This document shows positions 7,064-13,919 of a stretch of 21,270 nucleotides of DNA, piece by piece (positions within the stretch are counted from its first letter, which is position 1; every line of letters begins with the position of its first letter). Below the pieces are notes generated by a model that was given only the letters and a program-made list of their open reading frames with translations, searched no databases and was not told the DNA's origin. The translations under genes were made by a program, and so were the position numbers. The DNA is from Candidatus Pacearchaeota archaeon (GTDB lineage Archaea; Nanobdellota; Nanobdellia; Pacearchaeales; GW2011-AR1), in NCBI GenBank assembly GCA_016176815.1, contig JACOWL010000021.1, positions 1 to 21,270 of the forward strand. The letters are read 5' to 3'.

Positions 7064-7578
7064 TTAAATATTCTTTTTTGGATATTTTGCAACAGCAATA
7101 AAATTATATCCTGAATTTAAAATTTTTATATAAACTTCCTTAAAATTCTTTTTCAGAATCCTTCCGATGTTTTTCTCTGGTTCAACCCCAAATTTATTAA
7201 GCCACCATTTTAATATCGGATAAAAAAATTTCATTATTCCTTTCCATTTGTAAAAATCTAATATTACAAAAGTACCATCGTTTTTTAGAGAATTTTTAAC
7301 ATTTAAAATTGTTTTTTCATAATCATCTATTATTGACAACGCATAAGTACAGATTATTTTGTTGAATAATCAATACCTAAAATATTTTTTGAAGAAGTTT
7401 TTTTCAATAATAAAGAAATATTTAAGCCAGTACCGCACGCAAGATCAATAACCTTATCTTTTTTATTTAAATCCATCATATTAACTGCCTTTTTTCTGTT
7501 AAAAAGAAAAAAAGGCCTTGTTAAGTCATAAAATTTTGAATGGGCGTCATAAATTTTATTTATTTTTTCTAATTCCAT
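7064..7578 (-). pseudogene. Class I SAM-dependent methyltransferase broken by internal deletion and frameshift
   Basis: The 5' part (ATG at 7578, one base after the reductase stop) encodes MELEKINKIYDAHSKFYDLTRPFFLFNR, then motif I DLACGTGLN and GIDYSTK, and stops at 7354. The 3' part, in another frame, is open from about 7369 and encodes NKIICTYALSIIDDYEKTI, then LKNDGTFVILDFY, and ends at 7064. These are the N- and C-terminal parts of one UbiE-like methyltransferase. The roughly 40-50 residues expected between them (motifs II-III) are missing, and the frames do not join. This is a deletion, not a one-base error. It is the last gene of the U32/Fe-S operon, where decay of a distal gene does no harm to the others. 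The start at 7623 would overlap the reductase and is unlikely. Confidence 0.8.
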
Positions 7579-7579
7579 T

Positions 7580-8239
7580 TTATATCTCGCTGATAATCTT
7601 CTCTTGTTTCGCGCCAAGTTCAATCAAAGTTTGTTTGAGTTCTCTAATCATTTTAAAAGGTCCGCAAAGATAAAAATTTTGATTAAAATTATTAATATTT
7701 TTCTTCAAGAAATTTTTATCAATATGCCCGTATCCATAGCCAACTTTTTTTTCACGGCTTAAAATAAAAATTGCATTATTATCAAAAAGTTTTTTTAATT
7801 CACTTTCAAGAATTATCTCTTTTTGCGTTTTGTTTAAATAAATAAGAAAATTTTTTTTCATTTCACTTTTATTTAAATATTTTATTATAGAAATAAAAGG
7901 ATTAATTCCCGTTCCTCCTGCAATGAATACCCCCTTGCCGTTATAACTTATTTTTCCTTTTGGCTCTCCAATAATCAGCGCATCCCCTTTTTTTAAATTG
8001 TTAAATTGCTGTGTAATTTTTCCTTCGGCATAAATTTTAATAATGAATTCCAGAAAATCATCTTTATCTGAAGAACTTATGCTAAATGGTCTTTTTTTAT
8101 ATTTTAATTCTAATTTATTTATTGAAACTAAAGCATGCTGTCCGGAAACAAAATTATAGTTTTTTGGTTTTTCAGTTTTAATCTTTTTTATATTTTCAGA
8201 GAGAGATTCAATTTCTAAAATTTTTATTATGTATTCCAT
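7580..8239 (-). CDS. FAD/NAD(P)-binding oxidoreductase (ferredoxin reductase family)
   Basis: 219 aa, typical for the minimal ferredoxin-NADP reductase fold. The FAD domain carries RPFSISS (50-56), the R-x-[FY]-S motif that binds the flavin. The NAD(P) domain has AGGTGINPF (107-115) and YLCGPFKM (190-197), where the C-G-P-x-x-M segment forms the nicotinamide side. It should pass electrons between NAD(P)H and a ferredoxin. The ferredoxin gene lies immediately upstream (its stop abuts this ATG at 8239), so the two are almost certainly a redox pair. There is no transmembrane segment or fused Fe-S domain. The electron acceptor may be the U32 protein or Fe-S assembly in the same operon (inference). 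Confidence 0.9.
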   Translation of the reverse strand: MEYIIKILEIESLSENIKKIKTEKPKNYNFVSGQHALVSINKLELKYKKRPFSISSSDKDDFLEFIIKIYAEGKITQQFNNLKKGDALIIGEPKGKISYNGKGVFIAGGTGINPFISIIKYLNKSEMKKNFLIYLNKTQKEIILESELKKLFDNNAIFILSREKKVGYGYGHIDKNFLKKNINNFNQNFYLCGPFKMIRELKQTLIELGAKQEKIISEI

Positions 8240-8500
8240 CTAATATTTAATCTTCACCACTCCGCTTTTTATTTTACACTGACAGGCAAGTCTTCTTGTT
8301 TTATTCATTCCCATGTCTTTTTCTTCCTGCGTTAATTCAGAAAGATTTTCCTGTCCTTCAACAACATCAATCATGCATGTTCCGCATATTCCTTCCGTGC
8401 AAGAAAAAGGAACGCCTAATTTCTCGCATGCATCTTTTATTGGTTCTTCGTTTTTTACATTTATTGTTCTTCCAGTGTCTGAAAAAATTATTTTTGCCAT
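8240..8500 (-). CDS. [2Fe-2S] plant-type ferredoxin
   Basis: 86 aa from the ATG at 8500, two bases after the VIT1 stop. A longer open frame to 8596 would overlap the transporter gene and is rejected. The cluster motif is CTEGICGTC with C34, C39 and C42, and the fourth ligand is C73 in RRLACQC, matching the C-x4-C-x2-C...C pattern of plant/adrenodoxin-type [2Fe-2S] ferredoxins. It is an acidic, soluble electron carrier. It abuts the flavoprotein reductase gene, which should reduce it. The order transporter, ferredoxin, reductase within an operon that also holds a cysteine desulfurase supports a role in Fe-S or U32-related electron delivery. Confidence 0.93.
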   Translation of the reverse strand: MAKIIFSDTGRTINVKNEEPIKDACEKLGVPFSCTEGICGTCMIDVVEGQENLSELTQEEKDMGMNKTRRLACQCKIKSGVVKIKY

Positions 8501-8502
8501 TT

Positions 8503-9282
8503 TTAAATTAGTTTGGATAAGATATTTCCGATTAAATAAGCTGCTATTGCCGCAATCCCTCCGACAATAAGCATTTCTAATCCAGAAACAAACCATTTCC
8601 TTCCGGTAATTTTAGCTTTTAAGGCGCCTAAGATAAAAAGAGTTATGCCTGTTAGAAAACCGGCAATAATAAAAGTGTTCAAATTAAAATTAAATATTTG
8701 CGCCATAAAATAAGAAATAAGGGGGACAAATCCAAAAACAACAAAAGATGTAAATGTTGCAAGACCATTTCTAAAAGGAGAAGATTTATTTTCAACAATT
8801 TCAAGTTCTTCCAGCATCATAACATCAACCCACGCTTTTTTGTATTTAGAAAGTATTGAAACAAGTTTAGAAGCGTCTTTTTTTAAAATGCCTTTATTAG
8901 AATATATCTCCATCATTTCCTTTTTTTCACCTTCAGGATAATTATAAACTTCCCATTCTTCTCTTTTTCGTTCATTTTTTTGAAATTCTTTTTCAGATTT
9001 TGCGCTGATATAATCTCCAATTCCCATAGAAATCCCATCCGCAATAAGATTTGCGAATCCAAGAATTAAAACTATTCCTGCATTTAATGCAGCCCCGGTT
9101 ACTCCGGCAACAATTGCAAATGTGGTAACGATTCCATCGAGCCCCCCATAAACAACACTTTTTATGTACTTTCCCTCTTTTTTATGTTGTTCAGATGCAG
9201 ATTTATGCGCTTCTATAGTTGCTTCAACATCCTTTTTTTTGTAAGCTTCTCTCGCTTTTTTAAGATTTCTTTTTATAAACAT
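8503..9282 (-). CDS. VIT1/CCC1-family Fe(II)/Mn(II) transporter
   Basis: 259 aa integral membrane protein. After a charged N-terminus (1-38), helix 1 carries the family signature YGGLDGIVTTFAIVAG (45-60). Helix 2 contains ILGFANLIADGISMGIGDYIS (73-93), and the cytoplasmic helical segment (94-160) is rich in E and K. Three more hydrophobic helices lie at about 173-193, 203-222 and 233-256. That is five helices in total, as in VIT1. In plants and yeast the family moves iron or manganese into vacuoles. In prokaryotes it is thought to export or detoxify the metal. Between a cysteine desulfurase (13 bp upstream) and a ferredoxin (2 bp downstream), an iron role is likely. Confidence 0.9.
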   Translation of the reverse strand: MFIKRNLKKAREAYKKKDVEATIEAHKSASEQHKKEGKYIKSVVYGGLDGIVTTFAIVAGVTGAALNAGIVLILGFANLIADGISMGIGDYISAKSEKEFQKNERKREEWEVYNYPEGEKKEMMEIYSNKGILKKDASKLVSILSKYKKAWVDVMMLEELEIVENKSSPFRNGLATFTSFVVFGFVPLISYFMAQIFNFNLNTFIIAGFLTGITLFILGALKAKITGRKWFVSGLEMLIVGGIAAIAAYLIGNILSKLI

Positions 9283-9295
9283 TTTAAAATAAAAA

Positions 9296-10441
9296 TTATT
9301 TATTTATCTCCTTTAATTTCCCCGCAATCTTCTTAATTTCTTCCAAAAAATACTCAACTTCTTTTTCAGTTGTATATTTGCTGAGCGAAATTCTTATAGA
9401 GCCATTTATTGCATTTTCAGATAAGCCAAGAGCTTTTAAAACATGGCTTGATTTATCTGTGTGAGATTGACAAGCAGAACCAGCAGAAATATAAATTCCT
9501 TTTTTTTCTAAATAACTTTGAAGCATTTCCGCATCAATATCTTTAAAAGAAATATTTATATTATTGCAAAGTCTTTTTTCTCCTGCTGAGCCATTAAGTT
9601 TCGTGTTTGGAATTTTCAAAATTTCTGAGATTAATTTATCTCTTAATTTTTTCATTTTTTCAATCTCTTTTTTATTTGAAATTTTCACAGCTTCTGCAAA
9701 ACCCATAATTCCCGGGACATTTTCTGTTCCTGAACGCATTTGAAATTCATGTCCTCCGCCATGAATTAATGGAATTATTTTTTTCTTTAGCTCTTCTTTA
9801 AGATATAATGCTCCAATTCCCTTTGGTCCGTGAATTTTATGAGAGTTTAAAGTTACTAAATTAATATCATGTTTTTTAATATCTAAAAAAGTTTTTGTAA
9901 AACTCTGGCAAGCATCTGTGTGAAATAAAATATTTTTTTCCTTGCAAATTTTTCCAATTTTTTCTAAATCTTGTATTGTTCCAATTTCATTATTTCCGTG
10001 AATTATAGAAACAAGAAAAGTTTTTTTTGTAATTGAGCTTTTAAGCTGAGCCAAATCAATAAAGCCTTCTTTGTCAACATCTAAATAAGTTATTTTTGCT
10101 CCTTGTTTTTCAAGCCATTTGCAAGTTTCTAAAATAGAATCATGTTCAATTTTTGTTGTTATGATATGATTTTTTTCTGGATAGTTTGCAAAGAATAATC
10201 CTTTCAATGCAAAATTATTTGACTCTGTTCCTCCGGAAGTAAAAATTATTTCATTTGGTTTAGCATTAATTGAACTTGCAATCATTTTTCTTGAGCTTTC
10301 AACAGCCTCGCGAATTTGCTGTCCTGCTTCATGTTTTGAAGATGGATTTGCATACCTTTCGCTAAAATAAGGAATCATTGCTTTCAAAACTTTTTTATCA
10401 ATTTTAGTTGAGGAGGCGTTGTCTAAATATATGCTTTTCAT
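9296..10441 (-). CDS. Cysteine desulfurase (NifS/IscS family)
   Basis: 381 aa, full-length class V aminotransferase fold. It removes sulfur from cysteine as a protein-bound persulfide, using PLP. Visible residues: YLDNASSTK at the N-terminus, SGGTESNN (69-76), H100 stacking on PLP, HTDACQ with D176 and Q179, and SHKIHGPKG with the Schiff-base lysine K202. RSGTEN (236-241) and the mobile catalytic loop SAGSACQSH with C324 complete the set. Its ATG overlaps the HD-gene stop as ATGA (10441-10438), so translation is coupled. No scaffold (IscU/SufU) gene is visible in this window, so the sulfur acceptor is unknown. Candidates are Fe-S assembly for the U32 and ferredoxin proteins, or tRNA thiolation. 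Confidence 0.95.
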   Translation of the reverse strand: MKSIYLDNASSTKIDKKVLKAMIPYFSERYANPSSKHEAGQQIREAVESSRKMIASSINAKPNEIIFTSGGTESNNFALKGLFFANYPEKNHIITTKIEHDSILETCKWLEKQGAKITYLDVDKEGFIDLAQLKSSITKKTFLVSIIHGNNEIGTIQDLEKIGKICKEKNILFHTDACQSFTKTFLDIKKHDINLVTLNSHKIHGPKGIGALYLKEELKKKIIPLIHGGGHEFQMRSGTENVPGIMGFAEAVKISNKKEIEKMKKLRDKLISEILKIPNTKLNGSAGEKRLCNNINISFKDIDAEMLQSYLEKKGIYISAGSACQSHTDKSSHVLKALGLSENAINGSIRISLSKYTTEKEVEYFLEEIKKIAGKLKEINK

Positions 10442-11076
10442 TTTAATTTAAAATCCTGAAGTTTATTAATTTCATTTTTTATTTTTTCATTAGTTATTTG
10501 TTTCGGATTTATTTTTAATTTTTCAAAAATTTGTTTTTCCAAATTTCTTATACACTCTTTGTATTTTTCCGATTTTTCTTTTGAAGCTAAGTTTGGATAT
10601 CTTTTTTCTCCATCTATAAATCTCTCTTCAATAGAAACTACTTCATAAGGCGAAACTCTTACATCAGAATAAAAGCAAATTTTCTCATGCCAATCGTTTC
10701 CTTTGCCAACATCGCATGATTTTGAAAATATAAAAGATTTTAACAGATTAATAACTTTTTCTTCGGCATTTAGTTCTTTTGCTATTTTAATTGTAGCTTC
10801 ATGTTCATTGTTGCCGTATTTCTCAATGTATTTTTTTCTAATTTCGTTCCAATATTCTCTTCCATTTGGCTTAAGAAATTCTGGAAAATTATCTAAATTA
10901 AATTTTATAATGTTTCCCATATCATGAAGCAGACAAGCAGTGATAATCAAATTTTTATCAAGCTTTTCAGGGAAATTATCAGAAATTACTGAAGCAACTG
11001 CTGCCACCCGATACATATGCGCTCTTAAATTTGGCATTATTTTGTACTTTTTGTAAATTTTTTCAATTGTTTCCAT
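10438..11076 (-). CDS. HD-domain phosphohydrolase-like protein
   Basis: 212 aa from the ATG at 11076, one base after the U32 stop. The frame also opens from a TTG at 11088, which would overlap the U32 gene. Metal-binding HD signatures: H20 in LRAHMYRVA, H51-D52 in LLHDMGN, H92 in NNEHEA and D138 in FYSDVRVSP. This is the full H...HD...H...D set, so it should be catalytically competent. HD proteins of this size hydrolyse nucleotides or phosphate esters, and the substrate here cannot be read from the sequence. Its ATGA overlap with the cysteine desulfurase and tight link to the U32 gene suggest a shared process, possibly RNA or cofactor modification (inference). Confidence 0.8.
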   Translation of the reverse strand: METIEKIYKKYKIMPNLRAHMYRVAAVASVISDNFPEKLDKNLIITACLLHDMGNIIKFNLDNFPEFLKPNGREYWNEIRKKYIEKYGNNEHEATIKIAKELNAEEKVINLLKSFIFSKSCDVGKGNDWHEKICFYSDVRVSPYEVVSIEERFIDGEKRYPNLASKEKSEKYKECIRNLEKQIFEKLKINPKQITNEKIKNEINKLQDFKLK

Positions 11077-11077
11077 T

Positions 11078-12481
11078 TTAATCTTCAATTTTAATTATAT
11101 TCACAGGACAGGAACACGCAGCTTTTTGCGCATTTTCTTTTTCAATTTCATTTATTTCTTTTTGATAAATTCCTTTTTTATTTTTGCCGTCAATTAAATC
11201 AACTTTTCCGTCTTTAGCGTTCATTTTCCAATTTTTAGGGTCAAGCTCAACACATGAATTATATAATTTATCATTTTTCCTGATTTTTTCATTTAATTTA
11301 ATTGTAATTATCTCCCCTTTTTTTGCTTTGCTTACAGGTTTTTCATCAACATATAAACTTTCAATTTTTTGTTTTATTATTCCGGTAGTTTTTCCGGTAA
11401 TAATTATTTCATCTCCTAGTTCTATTTCACCAGTCTGTAAAATAAATTCTCCAATTTGAGTTTTTGGAAAATAATGTCTTGCAATTCCAATAAAAACTTT
11501 TTCTTTTTTAGACTGGCTCCCATATCCTCCGCTCCACTCTCCTAATTTTTTTCCAAGATAATATCCTCCCTGCCAAAAACCCCGGTTATAAACTTTTTCC
11601 AATTCTTTGTTCCAACAATTAATTTTTTCTTGAGTATAAGTTCCATTTAAACAGCTATCAACGGCTTCCTTATAACATTTTGTTACAGCATAAACATAAT
11701 CGGGCGATCTTCCCCTTCCTTCTATTTTTAAGACGCTGATTCCGGAATCCAACAATTTATCAATAAATCCAATCGTGCATAAATCTTTCGGCGACATTAT
11801 ATATTTGTTGTCTAATTTTAGTTCTTCTCCTGTTTCTTCGTCTATAACTCTGTAAGCCTTTCTGCAGTTTTGCAAACACGCGCCCCTGTTTGCAGAAGCA
11901 TTATCAGTTGCAAGACTCATATAGCATTTTCCGGAAATTGCAACGCAAAGGGCGCCGTGGACAAATATTTCAATTTCAACAAGTTTTCCGGAATGTCCTT
12001 TAATATTTTGTTTTTTAATTTCAGCGCAGATATTTTTTATTTGCTGCAAAGTTAATTCTCTTGCTAAAACTATGACGTCTGCAAATTTTGAATAAAATTT
12101 TATGGTTTCAAGATTAGAAACATTTGCCTGCGTAGAAATATGCACTTCCAAACCAATTGAATTTGCATAATTAATTGCTGCAATATCGCCTGCTATTACT
12201 GCGCTTATTCCTGATTTTTTTGCAGCGTCGCATATTTTTTTCATTAAATCAATGTCATGATCATATAAAATTGTGTTTAGAGTCAAATAAGTCTTGACTC
12301 CCGCTTTATCGCATCTCTTTGCAATTTTTTTTAAATCATCTAAAGTGAAATTGTTTGAAGCTCTTGCTCTCATATTTAACTGTTCAATTCCAAAATAAAC
12401 AGAATCCGTCCCGGCTTTTATCGCCGCTTCCAAACTTTCATAAGATCCCGCGGGAGCCATAATTTCTACTTTTTTATTCAT
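11078..12481 (-). CDS. U32-family protein with Fe-S cysteines (peptidase U32 / RNA or quinone hydroxylation family)
   Basis: 467 aa. The N-terminal TIM-barrel-like domain starts with EIMAPAGSYESLEAAIKAG and contains NMRARASNN. The family core EIFVHGALCVAISGKCYMS carries C179 and C186, followed by C202 and C206 in GACLQNC and C235 in SPKDLC. The pattern matches the four cysteines that bind [4Fe-4S] in UbiU/UbiV and TrhP relatives, with one extra. The C-terminal beta domain (about 330-430) ends in a Cys-containing tail AACSCPVNIIKIED. Family members hydroxylate tRNA, rRNA or ubiquinone precursors with prephenate or an unknown donor. The old 'peptidase' name is poorly supported. It is the first gene of the operon, and its TATA at 12501-12510 places transcription about at the ATG (leaderless). 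Confidence 0.88.
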   Translation of the reverse strand: MNKKVEIMAPAGSYESLEAAIKAGTDSVYFGIEQLNMRARASNNFTLDDLKKIAKRCDKAGVKTYLTLNTILYDHDIDLMKKICDAAKKSGISAVIAGDIAAINYANSIGLEVHISTQANVSNLETIKFYSKFADVIVLARELTLQQIKNICAEIKKQNIKGHSGKLVEIEIFVHGALCVAISGKCYMSLATDNASANRGACLQNCRKAYRVIDEETGEELKLDNKYIMSPKDLCTIGFIDKLLDSGISVLKIEGRGRSPDYVYAVTKCYKEAVDSCLNGTYTQEKINCWNKELEKVYNRGFWQGGYYLGKKLGEWSGGYGSQSKKEKVFIGIARHYFPKTQIGEFILQTGEIELGDEIIITGKTTGIIKQKIESLYVDEKPVSKAKKGEIITIKLNEKIRKNDKLYNSCVELDPKNWKMNAKDGKVDLIDGKNKKGIYQKEINEIEKENAQKAACSCPVNIIKIED

Positions 12482-12500
12482 AGAAAAAATAAAGTTTTGA

Positions 12501-12510
12501 TATTTTTAAG
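12501..12510 (-). promoter_or_regulatory. TATA box of the U32/Fe-S operon
   Basis: Minus-strand CTTAAAAATA centred about 25 nt upstream of the ATG at 12481, which predicts a leaderless mRNA. It appears to be the only clear promoter for the seven genes down to 7064. Confidence 0.55.
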
Positions 12511-12556
12511 GATATGCGAAGCTGAAGATTTTACTACCTAATTCTAATGCTAAAGA

Positions 12557-12564
12557 TATTTAAG
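12557..12564 (+). promoter_or_regulatory. TATA box deciding the start of the small membrane protein gene
   Basis: TATTTAAG is centred 25 nt before the ATG at 12586, the same spacing as other leaderless genes here. It lies inside the longer open frame that begins at 12547, so it argues for the internal ATG. Confidence 0.45.
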
Positions 12565-12585
12565 AGCCATTTTCTAAAACAAATT

Positions 12586-12879
12586 ATGGGCGAAATAAAA
12601 AACCTTGAAATATGGATAATTGCTTTGCTTGTTTTAGTTGTTTTGATATTCGGCATTAATAAAATTCTTGGAGTTGTTGTAAATCCTTTTGCTTTTATTG
12701 TTTCTCTGGCAATAATTATTTTAATTTTAATTTTAGTTATTATTTTTTCACAGCAAAATCATAGAAAAAAAATTCCGCGTTTTGAACCAAAAATAGAAAC
12801 ACTTGAAAAAGATGCTTCTGAAAAAAAATTAAAAGTTTCAAAAGATAAAATGGTCAAAAAAGTTTCTAAGAAAAAATAA
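12586..12879 (+). CDS. Small two-helix membrane protein of unknown function
   Basis: 97 aa from the ATG at 12586 (MGEIKNLEIW). An upstream in-frame ATG at 12547 would add 13 residues, but a TATA element sits between the two. Two hydrophobic helices, about residues 8-24 and 35-55 (the second very rich in I, L and V), are followed by a basic tail with several lysine clusters ending VSKKK. I recognise no family. Topology rules suggest the basic tail faces the cytoplasm. The small size and lysine tail resemble the DUF5652-like protein at 6790-7047 in architecture but not in sequence. Convergent with the ribbon-helix-helix gene (10 bp apart). Confidence 0.7.
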   Translation: MGEIKNLEIWIIALLVLVVLIFGINKILGVVVNPFAFIVSLAIIILILILVIIFSQQNHRKKIPRFEPKIETLEKDASEKKLKVSKDKMVKKVSKKK

Positions 12880-12889
12880 TTAATTTAAT

Positions 12890-13051
12890 TTATATTTGTC
12901 CTGTTTGAGCGAATTTTCTCATTGCCTGTTCTAAGATTACCTGAGGAGCCATGCCTTTTCTGGAGCAAGCTTTAGCAAAATCATCATATGTAGATTGATC
13001 AACATTATAATCTAATTTTCTCTTTCTTGGTCCGGGAGGTGTTGCTGCCAT
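12890..13051 (-). CDS. Small ribbon-helix-helix-like protein
   Basis: 53 aa: a basic, proline-rich start (MAATPPGPRKRK), a strand-like LDYNVDQ, helix STYDDFAKACSRKG and helix APQVILEQAMRKFAQ. This matches the beta-alpha-alpha layout of ribbon-helix-helix DNA-binding proteins, in which the N-terminal strand of a dimer contacts DNA. It is too short for strong family assignment. Support for a real gene comes from a perfect TATA-like octamer (TTTATATA) centred 25 nt upstream of the ATG and from a good Kozak-free leaderless context. No partner toxin gene is adjacent, so it may be a standalone regulator or chromatin-associated protein. Confidence 0.75.
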   Translation of the reverse strand: MAATPPGPRKRKLDYNVDQSTYDDFAKACSRKGMAPQVILEQAMRKFAQTGQI

Positions 13052-13072
13052 ATTTTATTTGAATAAATTAAG

Positions 13073-13080
13073 TATATAAA
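13073..13080 (-). promoter_or_regulatory. TATA box of the ribbon-helix-helix gene
   Basis: Minus-strand TTTATATA centred 25-26 nt upstream of the ATG at 13051, which predicts a leaderless transcript. Confidence 0.6.
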
Positions 13081-13096
13081 TATTGAGTTTGAAAAT

Positions 13097-13107
13097 ATGG
13101 GCGCGGA
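13097..13107 (-). repeat. Decayed copy 1 of the tRNA-Trp 3' end
   Basis: ATGGGCGCGGA on the plus strand is identical to the start of the tRNA-Trp 3' end at 13249. It is followed by a hairpin (13106-13133): GAC, GAAATTTA, A5 loop, TAAATTTC, GTC, with one unpaired T. Confidence 0.6.
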
Positions 13108-13153
13108 CTGAAATTTAAAAAATAAATTTCGTCAGCTCGCCTCCCGAAAGCAT

Positions 13154-13172
13154 ATGGGCGCGGAGGGAATCG
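13154..13172 (-). repeat. Copy 2 of the tRNA-Trp 3' end
   Basis: The 19 nt ATGGGCGCGGAGGGAATCG is identical to 13249-13267, which covers the acceptor 3' strand and part of the T arm of tRNA-Trp. A hairpin follows (13173-13196): GGC, GAAAATC, AAA loop, GATTTTC, GCC, again with one unpaired T after the first three bases. No 5' half of a tRNA is present, so this is not a second tRNA gene. Confidence 0.75.
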
Positions 13173-13249
13173 GGCTGAAAATCAAAGATTTTCGCCTCGT
13201 TCGTCCAAGCGTGGCCAAACGAAACCCTAAAGGATTCGATTCCTTTTAA

Positions 13250-13320
13250 TGGGCGCGGAGGGAATCGAACCCCCTTCTTCTGCTCTGGAGGCAGACATAA
13301 TACCAGTATACTACGCACCC
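13250..13320 (-). tRNA. tRNA-Trp (anticodon CCA)
   Basis: The minus strand folds into a cloverleaf. Acceptor GGGTGCG pairs with CGCGCCC (one G-U). The D arm is weak (GTAT side) with GG in its loop. Anticodon stem TCTGC/GCAGA holds a loop CTCCAGA, anticodon CCA. The variable loop is AGAA, and T stem GGGGG/CCCTC holds loop TTCGATT. The discriminator base is A, and CCA is not encoded. No intron is visible, although archaeal tRNA-Trp genes often carry one. The TATA-like AATAAAAAG near 13342-13350 is suitably placed upstream. The first T-run downstream on this strand is at 13118-13122, so the transcript may extend through the two decayed tRNA 3' ends. Confidence 0.93.
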
Positions 13321-13356
13321 TTAAGAAAAACAAGAAAAATCTCTTTTTATTTCTTT

Positions 13357-13411
13357 CATTTGAGTTTTTTCTGAAATGCAAAATTGCTCGTTGCTTTCGC
13401 AACTCGGATTT
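13357..13411. repeat. Cluster of short inverted repeats upstream of tRNA-Trp
   Basis: Three small inverted repeats follow each other: CATTT/AAATG (13357-13378, with AG/CT inside), GCAA/TTGC (13378-13387), and GTTGC/GCAAC (13390-13403). On the minus strand the last has a GAAA tetraloop (GNRA type), with AAAT/ATTT outside it (to 13411). They lie between the tRNA and the divergent gene at 13527. Function is unknown. Confidence 0.4.
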
Positions 13412-13462
13412 ATTTAAAATATTGTCATAAACAGCTTAACTAATTTCTATAAATGATTAATT
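13381..13462. repeat. Dispersed intergenic repeat, copy A
   Basis: It has three conserved blocks: AAATTGCTCGTT (13381-13392), TAAACAGCTTAACTAAT (13428-13444) and ATAAATGATTAATT (13449-13462). The same blocks occur in the same order at 16179-16260. It lies upstream of the 130-aa gene and ends 36 bp before that gene's TATA box. Confidence 0.6.
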
Positions 13463-13497
13463 TCACTTTAAAAATAAGCCATTTCATTATAACAATC

Positions 13498-13505
13498 TTT
13501 AAAAA
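13498..13505 (+). promoter_or_regulatory. TATA box of the 130-aa gene
   Basis: TTTAAAAA centred 25 nt upstream of the ATG at 13527 (leaderless arrangement). Confidence 0.5.
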
Positions 13506-13526
13506 TAAAAACTTAATTTTAGATTA

Positions 13527-13919
13527 ATGGTAGAAGATTCAAAAACAATTTTGGAAGAATACATAATAGAAGACAATCCCCTTAGAGGACTATCTTATTC
13601 AATAATACGAAACCGGCTTGTTGCAATGGGAGGAATTGGATCTAATAATATTAAATCAAAGATTATGGATAATCATTATTTAATTTTTAATGAAGATATT
13701 AATAAAAACTTTCTTAAAACTCCTTTAGCAATTATTGATATTAATAAAAGTTCTAAAAGAATTGCAAAAAAAATAGCAAAAATGGATAAGAATAAATTAT
13801 TGGATTTGACTTCAAAAGCAGAAAAAATTCCTAAAGAAGCTAAGTATTATTTAGGGAGAGAAGGTTTTGGATATTTAGCAAAAATAAAAAAGAATATTGA
13901 ATATAGAAAACATTCCTAA
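13527..13919 (+). CDS. Hypothetical protein, 130 aa
   Basis: I do not recognise this protein. It is soluble and lysine-rich with no membrane segment. The N-terminal third is acidic (MVEDSKTILEEYIIEDNPLRGL), a central stretch TPLAIIDINKSSKRIAKKIAKM could be a strand followed by a basic helix, and the C-terminus is AKYYLGREGFGYLAKIKKN. There is no cysteine or histidine cluster and no known motif. Evidence that it is real: a TATA element 25 nt upstream, 130 codons of uninterrupted frame in AT-rich DNA, and convergent arrangement with the PIN-like gene, their stop codons overlapping as CTAA (13916-13919). Confidence 0.65.
   Translation: MVEDSKTILEEYIIEDNPLRGLSYSIIRNRLVAMGGIGSNNIKSKIMDNHYLIFNEDINKNFLKTPLAIIDINKSSKRIAKKIAKMDKNKLLDLTSKAEKIPKEAKYYLGREGFGYLAKIKKNIEYRKHS

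Noticed and set aside
7064..7623. Two separate small genes in place of one methyltransferase
   Set aside because: The two parts are complementary pieces of one methyltransferase fold, and the second has only a TTG inside a conserved segment as its start.
8296..8570. Two plus-strand open frames opposite the ferredoxin gene
   Set aside because: They are antisense to the conserved Fe-S motif region and have no promoter or homology signature.
13115..13402. Minus-strand open frame of 95 codons spanning the tRNA-Trp gene
   Set aside because: It runs through the whole tRNA and its decayed copies. Its protein-like text is a translation of tRNA and hairpin repeats.
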